64,000 nt of DNA from Alisma plantago-aquatica (lineage: Eukaryota > Streptophyta > Magnoliopsida > Alismatales > Alismataceae), in contig OY856409.1 in NCBI GenBank assembly GCA_963693085.1, positions 295,096,058 through 295,160,057 of the forward strand, written 5' to 3'. The first letter of the stretch is position 1. Each line of letters opens with the position of its first letter. Both the position numbers and the translations under genes were made by a program. The notes beneath the pieces were generated by a model. The model was not told the DNA's origin. It worked only from the letters and a program-made list of their open reading frames with translations, and ran no database searches. Positions 26,055 to 39,789 of the stretch are shown here, piece by piece.

Positions 26055-29040
26055 GGGTTGTGAGGCTTTTCTTGCTCATGTGGTTGATACTAAGGTAGAA
26101 AATCCTAGTATCTATGATGTGCCTAAAGTTTGCGAGTTTAAGTATGTCTTTCTTGATGGTTCCTTGGCATTCCACCTTCTCAAAAGATTAATTATGAGAT
26201 CAATATTCTTCTTGATACACATCCCATATAACAAGCACCATATAGAATGGCCTTGATAGAGATGAAGGGTTAAAGAAGCAGTTACAAGAGTCATTGGATA
26301 AGGGTTTTATCTGGCCTAGAACGTCTTCATGGGTTTCACTTCTTTTGTTTTTCAAGAAGAAGGGAAACACAATGAGGTTATGTATATATAATAGGAAGTT
26401 AAAAAAGGTCTCTATGAAGAACAAATACCTGTTACTGGGAATCAATGACTTATTTGATCAATTGAAGGAGAACACTATGTTTTGAAAGATAGATATGCAA
26501 TCAATATACTGACAACTAAGGATTAAGGTTAAATGTATACCTAATACAACCTTTAGGACTAGGAATGGTCACTACAAGTTCTCAATTATGTTGGTTGGGA
26601 TAACTACACCCTCAACGTTCATGGAATTAATGAACTGAATGCTCAAACAATATATATACCAGTTTGTAGTGGTTTCATAGGTGACGTCTTGGTCTTTACC
26701 AAATACGAAGAAAATAAATGAACAAAATCTTATCTTGACATTGAAAATATTATGGAGGCATATATTATATGCTAAGTTTAGAAAGTGTGAGGGTCGATTG
26801 ACAAAAGCATCTTTTATGTGCCACATCATATCTAGATTAGGGATTTGTGTAGAAATTAAGAAAGTGAAGTTAGTCCTAGTATGGGAGCATCTATAAATGG
26901 AAATAGAAGGAGCCTCCTTGGGTTTGCATGGATCTATAGGGAGTTCATCAAAGATTTTAGTGAAATATCCTTACTACTAACCAAAATGACAAAGAAAGAT
27001 GTGCATTTTGCATAGATCGAGAAGTGTCAACAGAGCTTCTAGTTGTTAAAGGAGCAACTGACATCTTCACCACTGTTAATATTTTTAGAGTTTGGATAGG
27101 GCTAGATAATAGTCTATGATTCCTCAAAGGAAGACCTTGGATGTGTGTTGATGCAGGACAAGCATGTGATCTCATTCACTTTGAGAGAACTGAAGAAGCA
27201 CAAGAAGAACTACCAGAATTATCACTTGGAGAACACATTAATATTTTTGATACTAAAATCCTAGAGGCACTATCTATATGGTAAGAAATGTTATATTTTT
27301 ATAGACCACAATAGTCTCCAATACCTTTTCTCAAAGAAGGAGTTGAACACACGACAATGAAGGTGGCTTGAAGTGACAAAAGATTATAATTTCACAATAA
27401 AATACCACCTAGGAAAGGAAAATGTGGTGCCTGACGCTTTCAGTGAGAAGTGATCATCTTCACCCACAGTAGGAACTACACAATTTTATTTAACAACATG
27501 TGAAAGGAGGTATATCTTGGTATCCCTATGAAAGATGAATGTGCAGATGGAGGTCTCCTTTCTAGGGGGACTACTAGCCCAACTACAATTCAAGCCTACA
27601 TTGATACAATAAATCAAAGATTTACAACAGAATTATACTAAGGTTAAAAACATTAGGGTAAAGCTAGGTAGTGGTATGCATAAGGGTTTCATGAGTTAGA
27701 TCAAGGGGTCTTTGTTATCATGAAAGGGTAGTAGTACCCATTGTTGATGGGACAAGAAAGACCATGCTATAAGAAGAACATACTTACATGTACATGATGC
27801 ATCTAGGTAGCACCAAGATGTACCATAATCTCAATGAATGATACTGGTGGCCTAGATTGAAGAAGGATGTGGTAGGATTACTGCTTAAGTGTCCAGTTTT
27901 CCAACAAGTCAAGGCAAAATATTAGAAACCCACATGAACCATACACTCTCTACCAATTCAAGAATGGATGTGGGACTACGTCATAATAGATTTTGTGGTT
28001 GGTTTGCCTAGAACAACCAAGAGGCGTGATTTCATATGACTAGTGGTAGACATGTTGACCAAGGTGGCACACGTTTTACCGATCAAGACTACTTTTTTAG
28101 TTGAGAAGTTGGCACAACTCTACATAGATTAGATTGTGTGGTTGCATGGAGTGCTAGTGATGATAATATCAAATAGGAGGCCACATTTAACCAAGATGTT
28201 TTGGGGAACACAACTTTGGGTACAAAACTAAAGATTCTTACAACTTATCATCCCTAGACCTATGAACAATTAGAGAGAACTATATATACCTTGGAAGACT
28301 TGTTGAGGTCTTGCATTTTACATTTCCAAGAAAGTTGGGTTGATAATCTCAGTTTGATAGAGTTTTATTACAATAATAATTATAATAGAAGTCCAAACAT
28401 GGTACCATATGAGGCTTTCTGTGGGAGGCATTGTATATCTTCTATGTGTTGGTACAAATTAGGTGAATATCGACTATTAGGCATATAGTTGGTAAATACA
28501 TAACATATAAGATCGAAGTGATCATACAACAACTAAAGGTGGAACAAGATAGACAAAAGTCATAAATTGGCAACCATCACTGACCCTTATATTTCCAAGT
28601 GGGGGACATGGTTCATCTCAAGGTGTCACCATGGAATGGAGGTTAAGGTTTGGTAAAAGGGGTAAGTTGGAAATCCCTAGGTTTATGGGACCTTATCCCA
28701 TTGTTGCATGAGTCAGGATGGTAGCTTTTAAGCTAGAACCACCACCTGAACTTTAAAGGTTGTACAATTTATTTCACATGTCCATGTTGAGGAAATGCCA
28801 TCCAGGAACTAAAGAGGCAATTCCTCCCCTAGAAGTACAAATTAATGATGACATATCCTATGTAGATGGCCCACTGTTGATCTTGGGAAATCGGTGTAGT
28901 AGTTGAGAAAGAATGATATAGTACTAGAGAAGGTGCTATGGCATCATCATGGTGTTAAAGAGGCTACATGGAAATTTGAGGAGGAAATGTGCAAGAAGTA
29001 GCTGACCCTTCTCTCATAGAATTTCGGGAGTGAAATCCCT
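26055..29040 (+). pseudogene. pol: Chromovirus pol remnant: RT, RNase H, integrase, chromodomain
   Basis: In order and with many stops and frame changes: linker CEAFLAHVVDTK (about 26060); RT with an APYRMA-like stretch, DKGFIWPRTSSW, TMRLCIYNRKLKK (family RLCIDYRELNK) and a NKYLLLGINDLFDQL stretch (26230-26485); RNase H with DSSKEDLGCVLMQDKHVI and KKHKKNYQNYHLE (about 27115-27235), then ending GKENVVPDAF (27410-27440); integrase with KMYHNLNEWYWWPRLKKDV (27810-27875), IIDFVVGLPRTTK (27980-28020), SNRRPH where the family has SDRDPRF (28170), and LEDLLRSCILHFQESW (28292-28340). A chromodomain-like VLWHHHGVKEATWKFEEEM ends it (28935-28995). The order is that of Tekay/Del chromoviruses. Loss of Asp in the SD motif and dozens of lesions make it dead. 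Confidence 0.85.
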
Positions 29041-29056
29041 ATTAGGATTTTATGGA

Positions 29057-32000
29057 TGTAAGACCCCTGACCCAACTTAATTCCTTAATCATGTTTGTTA
29101 CATTTATGATTTATCTAGATGTCTAGTGGTGAAATTCTTACTTGTGGGCCTATGCACACATTCCCCTAGGTTGAGGGTCTCCTTGCAATTTTTACATAGC
29201 ATGTTATTTGTTTTCTTCTCTTCCTAGATTGGATTTGGTGGATACACTTAGGTGGTATATCCTAGCCTTTTTGCCTTTCCTCAATTTTTTTGAGTGTCTA
29301 TTTTTTTTTACAATTGAAGATCAATGACATTTCTCTATTCTCTCATCCATAGAGGAATGACAAAACGTGGTTGGATGTGTAATCTTATGTTCTTTTGTCA
29401 GTTGTGTACCAATGAAACAACTTGATGGATGGGAGGTAGGTTTCCATCAGTTGAGTATCAATGGGAAACTTGAACCTCTTATATCAATATTTTATACATG
29501 TGAGATACACATGATTCTTTGAGGTGTGTCTCATGATGGTTTTACAAAAGAGATAGAACTGACAGAAATAACCAATGAGGATCTTTCTTATGTCTATTGA
29601 TGGGATACTTGAACGTGCATACTTATGGAACATTAGGGTCTGCCTACCGATGAAACAACTGACCAATAGAAGGAAAACTTTCAAATTAATGATGTGACAG
29701 TTTGATCACCTTCGTATATCCCCTGGAGCTATAAATACCCCCTTATTTTTTTCTTCTTGTATCAATTCTACATATAAGTCTTGAGGTGCTACTGAATAGC
29801 GAGATGCCATCAATTGATGACAACTGATGAGATTTCTTCCTTTGTTGGTTTTCACTTTTAACATCATTTGGGGATTGTTCTCTTCTCTACTAATACATGG
29901 AAAGCCATCTGGTAGATTTTGAGCTTAGATTCGAGTAAGTTGAACCTAAATTTTATGTTCCTTGGCAATATTTCATCTTTTTGTTCTTCTTGGACATTTT
30001 CTATGTGATTTTTCTTCAAGGTTTTGAATGTTGAGTCTTACACCATGTTTACACCTTCTTCTTTCTTGCTTATTTTTTCCTTTGGTCATGTGTGCATAGG
30101 TGTAGAGCGTGGGTGAAGGGGAGGACCATAGATCTTGGAGATTTTGCCTCTGACATTGGAGTTTGTTCTGAAGCTTTGATCTTCATAGTTGTTGCACTCA
30201 TATAGACCTATTTCTCCCTTTGTTAGGAAAGTGATATACCTTTGACTTGTTTGTATTGTACTAAATTCTTTCACATCTAAGTATTTCTTCTATATCCCTT
30301 TATAATATGAAAAGATGATAGTTTTAGATACTTGGAGACTGAATTGACGTATATATGGTTTGCATTTTAGTGTTAAGTATGGTAAATGCTTCATTTTATG
30401 TTAAAAGGTTGATTATTCACTGCCTTTGGGAATAAATGTACTCCTTGAAAATTTCAAAAGTTATAGTTTCTTATTTAATAATGCCACATGATCTGCATGT
30501 ATGTAATATTATTTTTGGAAGTATTTCTTATTTGATGTACAACCCCAATACATAACTTCAACTATTTCACTATTGATATGGCTTTGGAATGTGAAAAAGG
30601 GATACCTATATAAGAAAGGGTGGACTTGATATATTTCTTTCCATTCAGCTACAAGTAGTTGATGGTATAACAACTTATGTATTTCTGAGGATTTGCTACC
30701 CTTGATACTACAAGGAGGATCAACTTTCACGTGGGATGTCGTATTGTGAGAATAGGCATGGTATACATGCCTTATCTTGATAAGTTACATTATTATAGTT
30801 AAATGTCATATATCCTCTAAATTTGTGAAATATTTGTGCGCTACATGTTTTACACCATGTTTCTACATGTTTTACTACGACAATTAAATGTCTTATATCC
30901 TCATTCTTGATCTTCTCGCAACTCCATGTTGCTACATGTTTTACTCATTTAACTACTTGCTCATTTGTGTTATTTATTTTATAGCCTGGTAGATGGAGAA
31001 ATAGAGTAATAAACCTAATCACCAAAAGTGAAACATAAGCTGTAGTGCCATGAGTTTGTAGATTTATTCCCATGGATTGTAGGGGGAGTAGTGAAATGAA
31101 TAAAACAAGTAGCAACATGTAGTTGTGAGAAGATTCTCAAAATTATTTATTAGAGAATATATTGGGATGGTTAGGATCATCATAGACTACCATCTCTAAA
31201 CAATTTTGAGATTCAATCATGGCCAAGGGTATGATGAAGATGTATAATAAATGGGAGGATGAGAAGAAATATGATATGGAGGGGTTTTCCCTATGTTTGG
31301 CACCATGACCTTTGTATCTAGGGTGGGCTTGAGTTTGGTGGATCCATTTATAAGCACATATCCATGGTAGACCAACCAGAGGGATCCCTACCTTGTATTT
31401 ACCTCGCTTTACCCTGAGGTTATGTGGAGATATCTAGGTAATATAGATATCCTTGTATCCTTTGTGGATTGCTAGTATAGCTTAATATCATCTAGCTAGT
31501 TGATTTAGTGGGACACCTCAATCAGCCCAGAGCATATACAATACACCCCAACCAAGTAGTATAATTGTTTAGGTTTATTTGTAGCTAAACATGGTTACCC
31601 TCTTCAACGAATAACCTCTTTTATAATTGGTACTAATATGCTCTCTAGTAACCTTACAGGTCAACTTGATAATGTTACTAATAGTTTATTAGTTTAAATG
31701 TATATTTTTTCCATTCCTAAATTTATTTGGTAAGTAAGACATTTTATACGTAATATCATATAACTAGGATTTGGTGTCTTATCACTCTAGTTTTCCATAC
31801 TTTAAGGTGAGTAGCCTAACTATTCTGAAATTGGTAGAGGAGAGCAAGAAGGAGGCAACTATTACTAGTTTATGAGTTGGTTGATATTTGTGAATGTATT
31901 TCAAAGGTAGGTTAGATTTATGTGACCTCCTCTAGAGATAAAACATATCGGTAAGAGTCTTAGATATCCCTATACATTCATGATTGGGAAAAAATATCTT

Positions 32001-32375
32001 CTAGTATCATTTGTATGTCTTGATTTCGACATGCGTGCACGATCTCTAGAGACGAGGTTATGAATGTTGTGATATTTTTAATGCATGTTCTATAGTAATT
32101 CCACATATGCAAAGCCTATGTTGGTTACTTTCATTTTGATATTGTGAGTGTGGTTGTTGGATTTTTCTCTCAGTAAACAAATATAAATGGTGAAAATTGT
32201 AATATGTCCTTTAAACTTATGTGAGGAAAAAATGCATAATCTATTTATTATCTATGATATTTTGACAAAAATTTTAGTGTGTGATCTCTCTGTCTCTTAT
32301 GTGTTTAATGATGCTTACATGACTAAGTTCAGATTCTGTTTTGTAATCTTACTCTTGTGGCATTGCAACATCATA
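29057..32375 (+). mobile_element. 3' LTR of the old Tekay-type chromovirus
   Basis: It starts TGTAAGACCCCTGACC after the chromodomain and the degenerate tail ATTAGGATTTTATGGA. It matches 22203-25422 in order along its length. TATA box at 29729-29741. The end at 32375 (ATCATA) aligns with 25422. The five bases after it (ACCAT) match ATCAT before the 5' LTR at four of five positions, an aged TSD. Confidence 0.85.
29729..29741 (+). promoter_or_regulatory. LTR TATA box
   Basis: CTATAAATACCCC, followed by a pyrimidine-rich start region. The better preserved of the two LTR promoters of this element. Confidence 0.6.
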
Positions 32376-32380
32376 ACCAT

Positions 32381-35300
32381 TATCATGTTTGACATTTGAT
32401 TTCAAGTTTACATTTGAGTAATGTCTAAATAAAGCCTTACATTCAAGGTTTTGCATACCATGTTGGATATCAACTCAAGTTCTAGATTATAAACACATTT
32501 CATATTAATATATGTATTATTACCAACAATTTATGATATAGGGTTTCCAAAATAATCAATACTTTATTTTTAGTTATATTTGGATTTGTCTACAGTCGAT
32601 AAAACTATTGATGATCACATTCAAGGTCTAGGAGTCATTTTAACAAGACCACTTTATTAATACATTTCAAAACATCAATGAATATGGTAGTAGTGATAAA
32701 AGTGGGAGAAGAAATATCAGCCCTTGCATATATTTTTAACGATTTCCTCTTGTTTTTGTGATGAATTTAGAATATTATTTTTTGTGATTTTTGGATCTAG
32801 GGATCATTTGTTGCGATTTATTTAAGATTAGGCTATTTTATTGAGTAGAGAGGAGCAAAAAAGTATATTAATATGAGAAAAGGGATCATCAATGACTGTG
32901 GGTCAACAATTGATTGTCAAGAGGATTGAATGGTTAGTGGTCATATCACCCCATGGGTTACAATCTGGGGGTGGGTTCTTGGCTTTTGGATCTGGGTCAT
33001 TTCTTAACTAGATTGGTGATTGAGAACTTTCCTCTCCCACCTGACCTTGCTTGTGAGGTTGAAGACAAGATGTGGTGGCATTTCTCACTGGAGACACAAA
33101 GAGAATGAGGGTGGGGTTTAGGAAAATTTGCAAGAACTTGACCAGACTCTACTTTTCCCTATGTAGATGATGGCATGTTGATCTTGGGATATGATGGCAC
33201 AAGCAGGAGAGATCCAATGCAGGCAGTGTGACAACGACAGTAGATGCATTAGAAGATGGGAGAGTATGAAGTGAGACTCTAGAGGTAACAAGAAGGTTTT
33301 TATAGTGTGAGGGAGTTAGGTTTGGGTCTTGAGGTTTGCTTCTCATCAGATTGATAGTGAGTGGTTTCTTGGCTACCAAGAAGCCAAGTCAAATAAATTG
33401 ACCCATTATCAGTGTTGGATAGGAGAGAGAGATAGTTGGATTTCTATGAGGTGAGTTCCATCAGAGAGATAGAGGTTATTGTGGGGAGAAAGGGAAAGAA
33501 TTATATTCCATACTTTTTAAGAGGTATAAGACAACACTTGGGCTATATATAGTGGAGCATATATTGTGTAGGGCACATGAAAAATTAGATGGGGCGAATT
33601 TGGGTCCCAAAATTCTAGCTATACATAAAATTTCATAAATTCATTTATTTACTTACCAAACGTTTGGCTTCATTTAAATTAAGGCTATAAAACTTCCTAA
33701 AATTCCCTAGGTCATTAGGAAAAAGTACCTTGAAACTTGGGATTTTCTTTCTTTCTTTCTTTCTCTTCTTGCTATATTGAAAAGTTAGAAGCAAAATAAT
33801 CTCCATTGAGTGCCCTTTTCTTATCCCCTCAAGTTTTCCTTTTTAAATCAAAATAAATATATCAAATCCACATATGACATAATATTGTGTGATTGGACCC
33901 TGATATTTTGGGTAGTTTCATTTTATTTTGTGGATTGGATGATGGAAAAGTCATTCAAAATTGTGTTAACTTTAGAAGGGGATATTATTAAAAAAGGAAT
34001 CACAATTAGTTGACATTTTATAATGGAATCACAAGGACCTAAAATTATTGTATCAAAGACTTCAAAAATAATACAATCAACATTATTTATTTAAAAGATT
34101 ATATTTAATAATCCTTTTCAATTACACACACATCCTCAAACTATGTGTAAGGTTATGCAATTATTTGAAGATAATACAATATTTCTCAAGATTATTGATA
34201 GTTTATGACAATTATTGTGGTTGTTGGAGTTTGAATATTGTTTTAACTTGATGAAATTGTGTTTTTCATATATAAACTATCAATTAACTTGTAAATTTCT
34301 TTTCTACAAGGTGATTATTATGTTTGTAATGTTATCTAGTGAACAAAGATTGTTTTGTATGGCCATAATTGGAGGTGATATCATGATTATTGGGTTTGAC
34401 ATAGGTTTCATGTGCGCATAACTTTTCTCATATAATGTGGTTAAGGCAAACTTAGAGATTTTTTATTTTCAAGATAGATTGTTAGGTTATTCGGATGGGA
34501 AAGCCAACAAAATTACAATTTTTTTCTAGAAATATCAATGCAAAATTCATCTGAAACCACTATATAACAAATAGGTTTTAGTGTTATACATTTTTCATCA
34601 TAGAAGAATACAAAAGAGACCAGAGGTTTGCATGATTAGACATACTGGATCTATGTAACATTGACCCTCAAAGACATGACAATCTTAGATGCATGGTCTA
34701 GTATTCCTGCCATGTCTCAGTATATTTGTAGCTATCAAATATGATAGCCTCTAGAGCAGTGGTGGTAACTCTGCTATGTCCTTCATGATATTTTAGCAGT
34801 GACATTCCTAGTGAAAGACCTACTATACAAATACTAATGAATATTTTTCATGTCATGCCTCAAATTTGAGCATTAAAAAGTTATGATATTTAGTCAGAAT
34901 ACACAAACATGAACTGTGAGATGAATTCAATCAACATCTAACCCCTACAAGGGAGTGCAAGGATCTACTCCAAGAATAGTGAAAGTAGGAAACTGAGTAC
35001 ACTTGTGGTAGATTCATTCCTCTATGTATCCCTATTTTTTGTGAGCATAATCTATAGTTTCTAAAATTGAGTACATCATCTATCTACATCAATCACATAG
35101 ACGAGGAAGCTTAATTCTTTTAATATAACTAAGACAACTAGACTTCAGATAATTTATTGGAATGAGATATTAGTTCAAGTTGAACCAATCCTAAATTGTG
35201 GGTTAAAGTACTAAATTTCTCTTTTCTTGGATTACTAAAGAGAAATGAGATCTCATAATCTTCAGATCTATTGTATGTTTGGGACCTTATAAGTACATTT

Positions 35301-35385
35301 TACATCTATTTTAAAAGAAATAATTTATATTTTACTTTCAAAAACAATGATCTACACTTAACCTCTCACTTAGGCAAAGTTTGTT
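32381..35385. other. Unassigned AT-rich sequence with a GC-richer island at about 32900-33560
   Basis: Most of this is featureless. The island carries a TATA-like TATATATAG at 33544-33552. On the minus strand downstream of it lies pyrimidine-rich sequence, a second TATAAAA-like motif near 33300, and a 76-codon Ser/Thr/His-rich open frame (33149-33379) that I do not recognise. The pattern could be an LTR promoter and leader or a decayed promoter of a host gene. I found no LTR ends around it. Confidence 0.35.
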
Positions 35386-35394
35386 GAGGCCTTA

Positions 35395-35900
35395 CAAATC
35401 TTTTACATATCTAAAGCTATGGCCTTAAAGAATTAAGAAGAGTTTCTAAAGTTGATGGAACTAGGTGACATGATGGTCACTTAATTTGGCCTAAATTTAG
35501 TTCCTCTTATAGTACATGCATATATTCCTCAAAGTGAGATGTAACAAAATGTATTAAAGGAATCAAGGATGATCTCAGTTAATCGTGTGAAGAAGAGGCT
35601 TGACCATAATACAAGCATCTCCAGATGTTGCACTAAAATTAGAGGACCACCTAGGACATACATGTAGGAAGAATCCATCTCTAATGGTGAATCACAACAA
35701 GAACAATGACCCAAAGAGTAAGGTGTTCAAAGTATCCCTTGATAACATTCATTTCCCTTGATACAAGAAGACTCATGAAGGGTCATGTAGGTTTGGAACT
35801 AGTTTGTAATACTATTGTGTTGACTCAAACTAAATTAAAGACTTGTACTTGCAAGCTCCAAGATATCAAAGAGATGGAAAACTGGAACCCATACCCCAAG
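35395..35900 (+). pseudogene. Possible Ty3/gypsy gag remnant
   Basis: Translation across stops gives EEFLKLMELGDMMVT, an F-x-L-x-x-x-V-P-x-I stretch and V-N-R-V-K-K-R-L-D-H-N. This resembles the gypsy gag pattern (EFL.L.QG.M.V..Y...F..L..., then helical basic segments). It is followed at about 36151 by TGTCACAACCCTAAAAG, which looks like a chromovirus LTR start, so this may be the 3' part of a plus-strand element cut off near 36.37 kb. Weak but consistent. Confidence 0.4.
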
Positions 35901-36369
35901 AGACAATGAAGAACATTTGCACTTGTTATTGATCAGGAACATAAGGACTAAGGTAAATGTAAAGTTGCAATTTTTCTTATCATATCTTGTTTTAAAAAGT
36001 ATAGGTAGGCAAAGATGACCATATATGTGTAGAATTATGACCCTTTATGAAAAAATAAGGTTGTAGAGTTTTGCAAAGTAGGATACAAAAAACCCTAGGG
36101 TGGATAGAATTATATTATATTAAGGTTAAAGTTCATATAAGGTGGGTATAATGTCACAACCCTAAAAGTTAACCTAAAAATCTTATTTTTTGTTCAGAAA
36201 ATAGAGACGAATCATTATTCATATCACTCTCTAGTGTTGGAAGAAAAATACTTTCATTAAATTTTTCTAGAGGCCACTCTAGAGTGACTGAGGAAAAGGA
36301 AAGTTTAGGGTTATATTTAAAAATCTTTAATTCTAATATCATGTTAAGATCCTATATTAGAAATTCCAT

Positions 36370-37470
36370 TTATCCCCATCAGTATGTGGAATATTCATGT
36401 ATGCTCCAACTAAATCTTTTGTAATCACAACTTTCATCTTTTATCTTGATTAAAGTCAAACTCTTTGACTATCTTATCAAAATATAGATTTCATCTCAGA
36501 GGTGCTAGTTTTCAATCTCTAGATTGATCTTTGTAGTTATGGATTTTATTTACATTAATGGATATATTAAACCTTCTAGTTGTGTCACCAACACATCCTT
36601 TCGAATATTCCTTTTCAGGAATGTAGTTTTAATCTTCATATTCCAAACCTTATAGTCTCAATAAGCCATAACAACAAGCATGACCATTAGTGAAGTAATC
36701 TCATCATATTCAACATCTTGAACTTGTTTGAAAGCATTTATAACCTATATGTCCTATTATGTTATCCATGTTGGCTTTCCCATTTAAAAACTCAATCACA
36801 CCTATGGATTTTACCCCTTTAGGTGGTACTACCAAGGTCATACATTGTTAGTTTACATGGACTCCATAATGGCATCAAGCAAAATCTCAGGTTCTGGTCC
36901 CTCAATAGTTTCTAGTTGATTGTTGGCTCATCGTCTTATGACCAAACAAACTAAATTCTAAGATTCATAATCTTTTAATCTTAGACGTATTCTACTAGAA
37001 CTATGACTCTTGTGTTACTTAAGGAACTTGATATTCCACAATAATTTGTGATTCTCCTTATACCATTGTACCTTCTTGTTGACATCAAACTTTTTGAGTC
37101 CTACTTTACTCCCACTGATTCTTTTGGAACTCAGCTACTCTAGTAACAAACACTTTTGTTTTCAAATTGAGATTAAAAGTAGTATTCAACATTTTATTAT
37201 TTGTGGATATAAATTTTCAAGAAACTCTTTCTTGTATAAGTTTTAATCCTTATATCGAGACATTCTCATACCATATCTCATATGGTGTCTTTTAAACCTT
37301 TTTATACGGTACATTATTTTAGTCTATAACATGTATCTAAAAGGAAATTTAGAAGAAATTTTATATTCATTGATAATCACACCATGACTCATTAGGGTGT
37401 GATTCCTTTTTTCTGATACATGATCATGTTTTAAGGTAGAGTTCATTATGATACACTATCACAGTCTCTC
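36370..37470 (-). pseudogene. Ty1/copia pol remnant (integrase C-terminal part and RT)
   Basis: On the minus strand, with stops: KRNHTLMSHGVIINEYKIS near 37340-37410 (the family has RRNRTLLDMVRSMMS in integrase), then RT with PPKGVKSIG near 36810-36835, KFKMLNMM near 36710, YKVWNMKIKTTFLKRNIRKD near 36600-36655 (family YEIWQMDVKTAFLNG), KLQRSI-like sequence near 36530 and SWNIRFDE-like sequence below. The catalytic YVDD block is lost at about 36.37 kb, so the RT is truncated. Order and spacing fit a Tork-like copia element. Confidence 0.75.
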
Positions 37471-38392
37471 TAGAAGGTCCTCAAACCACTAAAGTATTTC
37501 AACATTGATTGTATCAAAGTATCAGAATACATTTATCAAAGTTATGTACCTTACTCATGCTCTTCTTGAACACTTCAAGAAATTCATGTTCTTACAATTC
37601 ACCATATCTACTAAGAGCATCAGTAAGTATAATGAGGTATCTCTAGAATTTATTCTGAAGGTCTTTGTACATCATAATGCACAAGTCCTAATAAAATTCT
37701 TATTCTCCAACTAAACCTAGTGAGAGGGTGTTTTTTCATATAGTTCATAAATAATATTTTCATGTCTTTCATTGGTTCAATAACCAAAAGAGTCTAGATA
37801 AACATCATCATGAATTCTAGAAATACATTTCTCATATATGTACTCTAGATGACAATGCTATAGATATTGAATGTTTAAATTATCAATTTTAATTAGTTTT
37901 TGGTATTTACTTTATGAACATTTATCTTTAGATCCTATAAAGATCATAAGGCATTGCTACATAGGATTACATCTTTGAAATAGAACATCATCTACTCTTT
38001 ATTCATAATCATCCTTGTCTGTACAAGATGCAGAAAGTAAAACGTTCCTTTGGCATAAATAAAATAGCACTTCATCTAACTTTATTACATGCCCTATGTT
38101 CTAAGATAAATTCTAAATATAGAGTGAAGTCACAACAACTCTTGCTTCATGCAGTCCATCCTTTCCCATTTATAAAGGCTTACTTCTTATCTGATCATGC
38201 ATTTCCAACATATGTTAGATATACATTAAGTATCACATATGAAGAAGTGCTTAAATTTATCTTGTAACATATATACCTAAAGTGGAGATCTCTATCCCTC
38301 CTTATTCATCTTTATTTCCTCAATGTAGAGAGGGAAATATCTCTTCTAGTGTCCAGGCTGGTGAAAGTGGTGACAATTGTCTCCCTTATTCA

Positions 38393-39000
38393 CTACTCTC
38401 TTTGCCTTAGGTGCTGAAGACTTGGACTTTTGCCAGCTTTAGAACCCTTCTTTGCCTTTCCTTCGCATTTAGACTTCCCCTTTAGTTTGTTGATCATCAT
38501 CACAAACTTGGGCTTGTCTTTCTTCATTTGTGCCTCAGTTGTTCTCAACATGCCTAGTAACTTTGTCAATAGCTTGTCAAAGTCATTCATGTTATATTTC
38601 ATGACAAACTGATTATATGACTATAACAAAGACTGTAGAATGACATAAGTGGCCAACTCTTAACCCAAGGGGAATCCCAATTGAGAAAGGTTCTACACAT
38701 ACCCAATGATCTTGAGGACATGAGGACCTACTAGATTTCCATCTGCCATGATATGTTTGAACAACACCTTGGAGACATCATATCATTCCTATCTTGCCTT
38801 AATCTTGGAACATATTCTTAAGATGTGTGACCATCTAAATAACATTGATGTTCTCATGTTGTCTTTGCAACTCATATTCATGGAGCACAACATTAAGAAT
38901 TTGACATCAATGACATCTTTACTGTGCTTCTTGCAAGAATCTCTGTCATCCTTAGGTGAATTGGGAAGAGGTTCATCCGGTTGTGGTGTCTCCAAGACAT
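38393..39000 (-). pseudogene. gag: Ty1/copia gag remnant
   Basis: On the minus strand, two open pieces. The upstream one (38789-38995) includes CKKHSKDVIDVKFLMLCSMN and a RWSHILRICSK-like end. The downstream one (38393-38602) is MNDFDKLLTKLLGMLRTTEA followed by a basic K/G-rich tail. Copia gag of the Tork group has a comparable LxLLNMLRxAE motif followed by a Lys-rich stretch before the zinc knuckle. It lies upstream of the pol remnant in the right order. No zinc knuckle is preserved. Confidence 0.7.
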
Positions 39001-39789
39001 AGAGCTTGCACTCCTATGTGAGAACAATTCTCAACATCCTGAATCAGTTATGGAAGTTATTGCCATTTAACTTGTCCTTCTCAAGGATTGTTCATAGAGA
39101 GAAATTGTTGTTATGTTTTGTCATTTGATTGTACAAAAGAAATTTGCAATTTTTGTCAAAACCCCATTTTTTATTTGATTTGATTTGTATAAAATCTGAC
39201 GATGTTCAATTAGGCATTTAATCAACTATTGTTGTCATTATTTTGTTCAAATTGATAACCCTTAATTATCAACTCTGAAGATTGTAGCACAAAAACTTCT
39301 AATGGCCAAGATCCAAAATAATTGAGTTATTACATGCCCAAAACCAGTGTGCGTGATCAACCATTAAAGTAGACAATGTTTCTCAATTACATATCATGTA
39401 ATTCTTAGGTAGATGGTATGCGCAACTCCTTGTCATAGTCATATGCATGCCTCTAGGTGCTTAATCTCAAGAAAGACACCTATTTAAGCCTGGCCCAAAA
39501 GCCAACACGATACAAATACACCCTGCTTGGTAGGACCACATAACTACCGACACATCTATGAGATGGATAGTCACACCATTGCCAGAGGCATTGGTGCGGC
39601 TACATATATACCTATACCTACAAATATACATATTCAATCACCACATACTAGTATGTATCATATACGTGTTATATCCCAGAAGAATAAACATGCAATATAA
39701 AACATTAGCGATGGTTATGGACATTCTACTACAATTCTTTACAGCCACAAAGAATTACAACCACCTATGTCCACATAGGTGGTGTAGGT

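Noticed and set aside
33748..33766. TTTC repeat as a regulatory polypyrimidine tract
   Set aside because: A short simple repeat with no gene or promoter positioned to use it.
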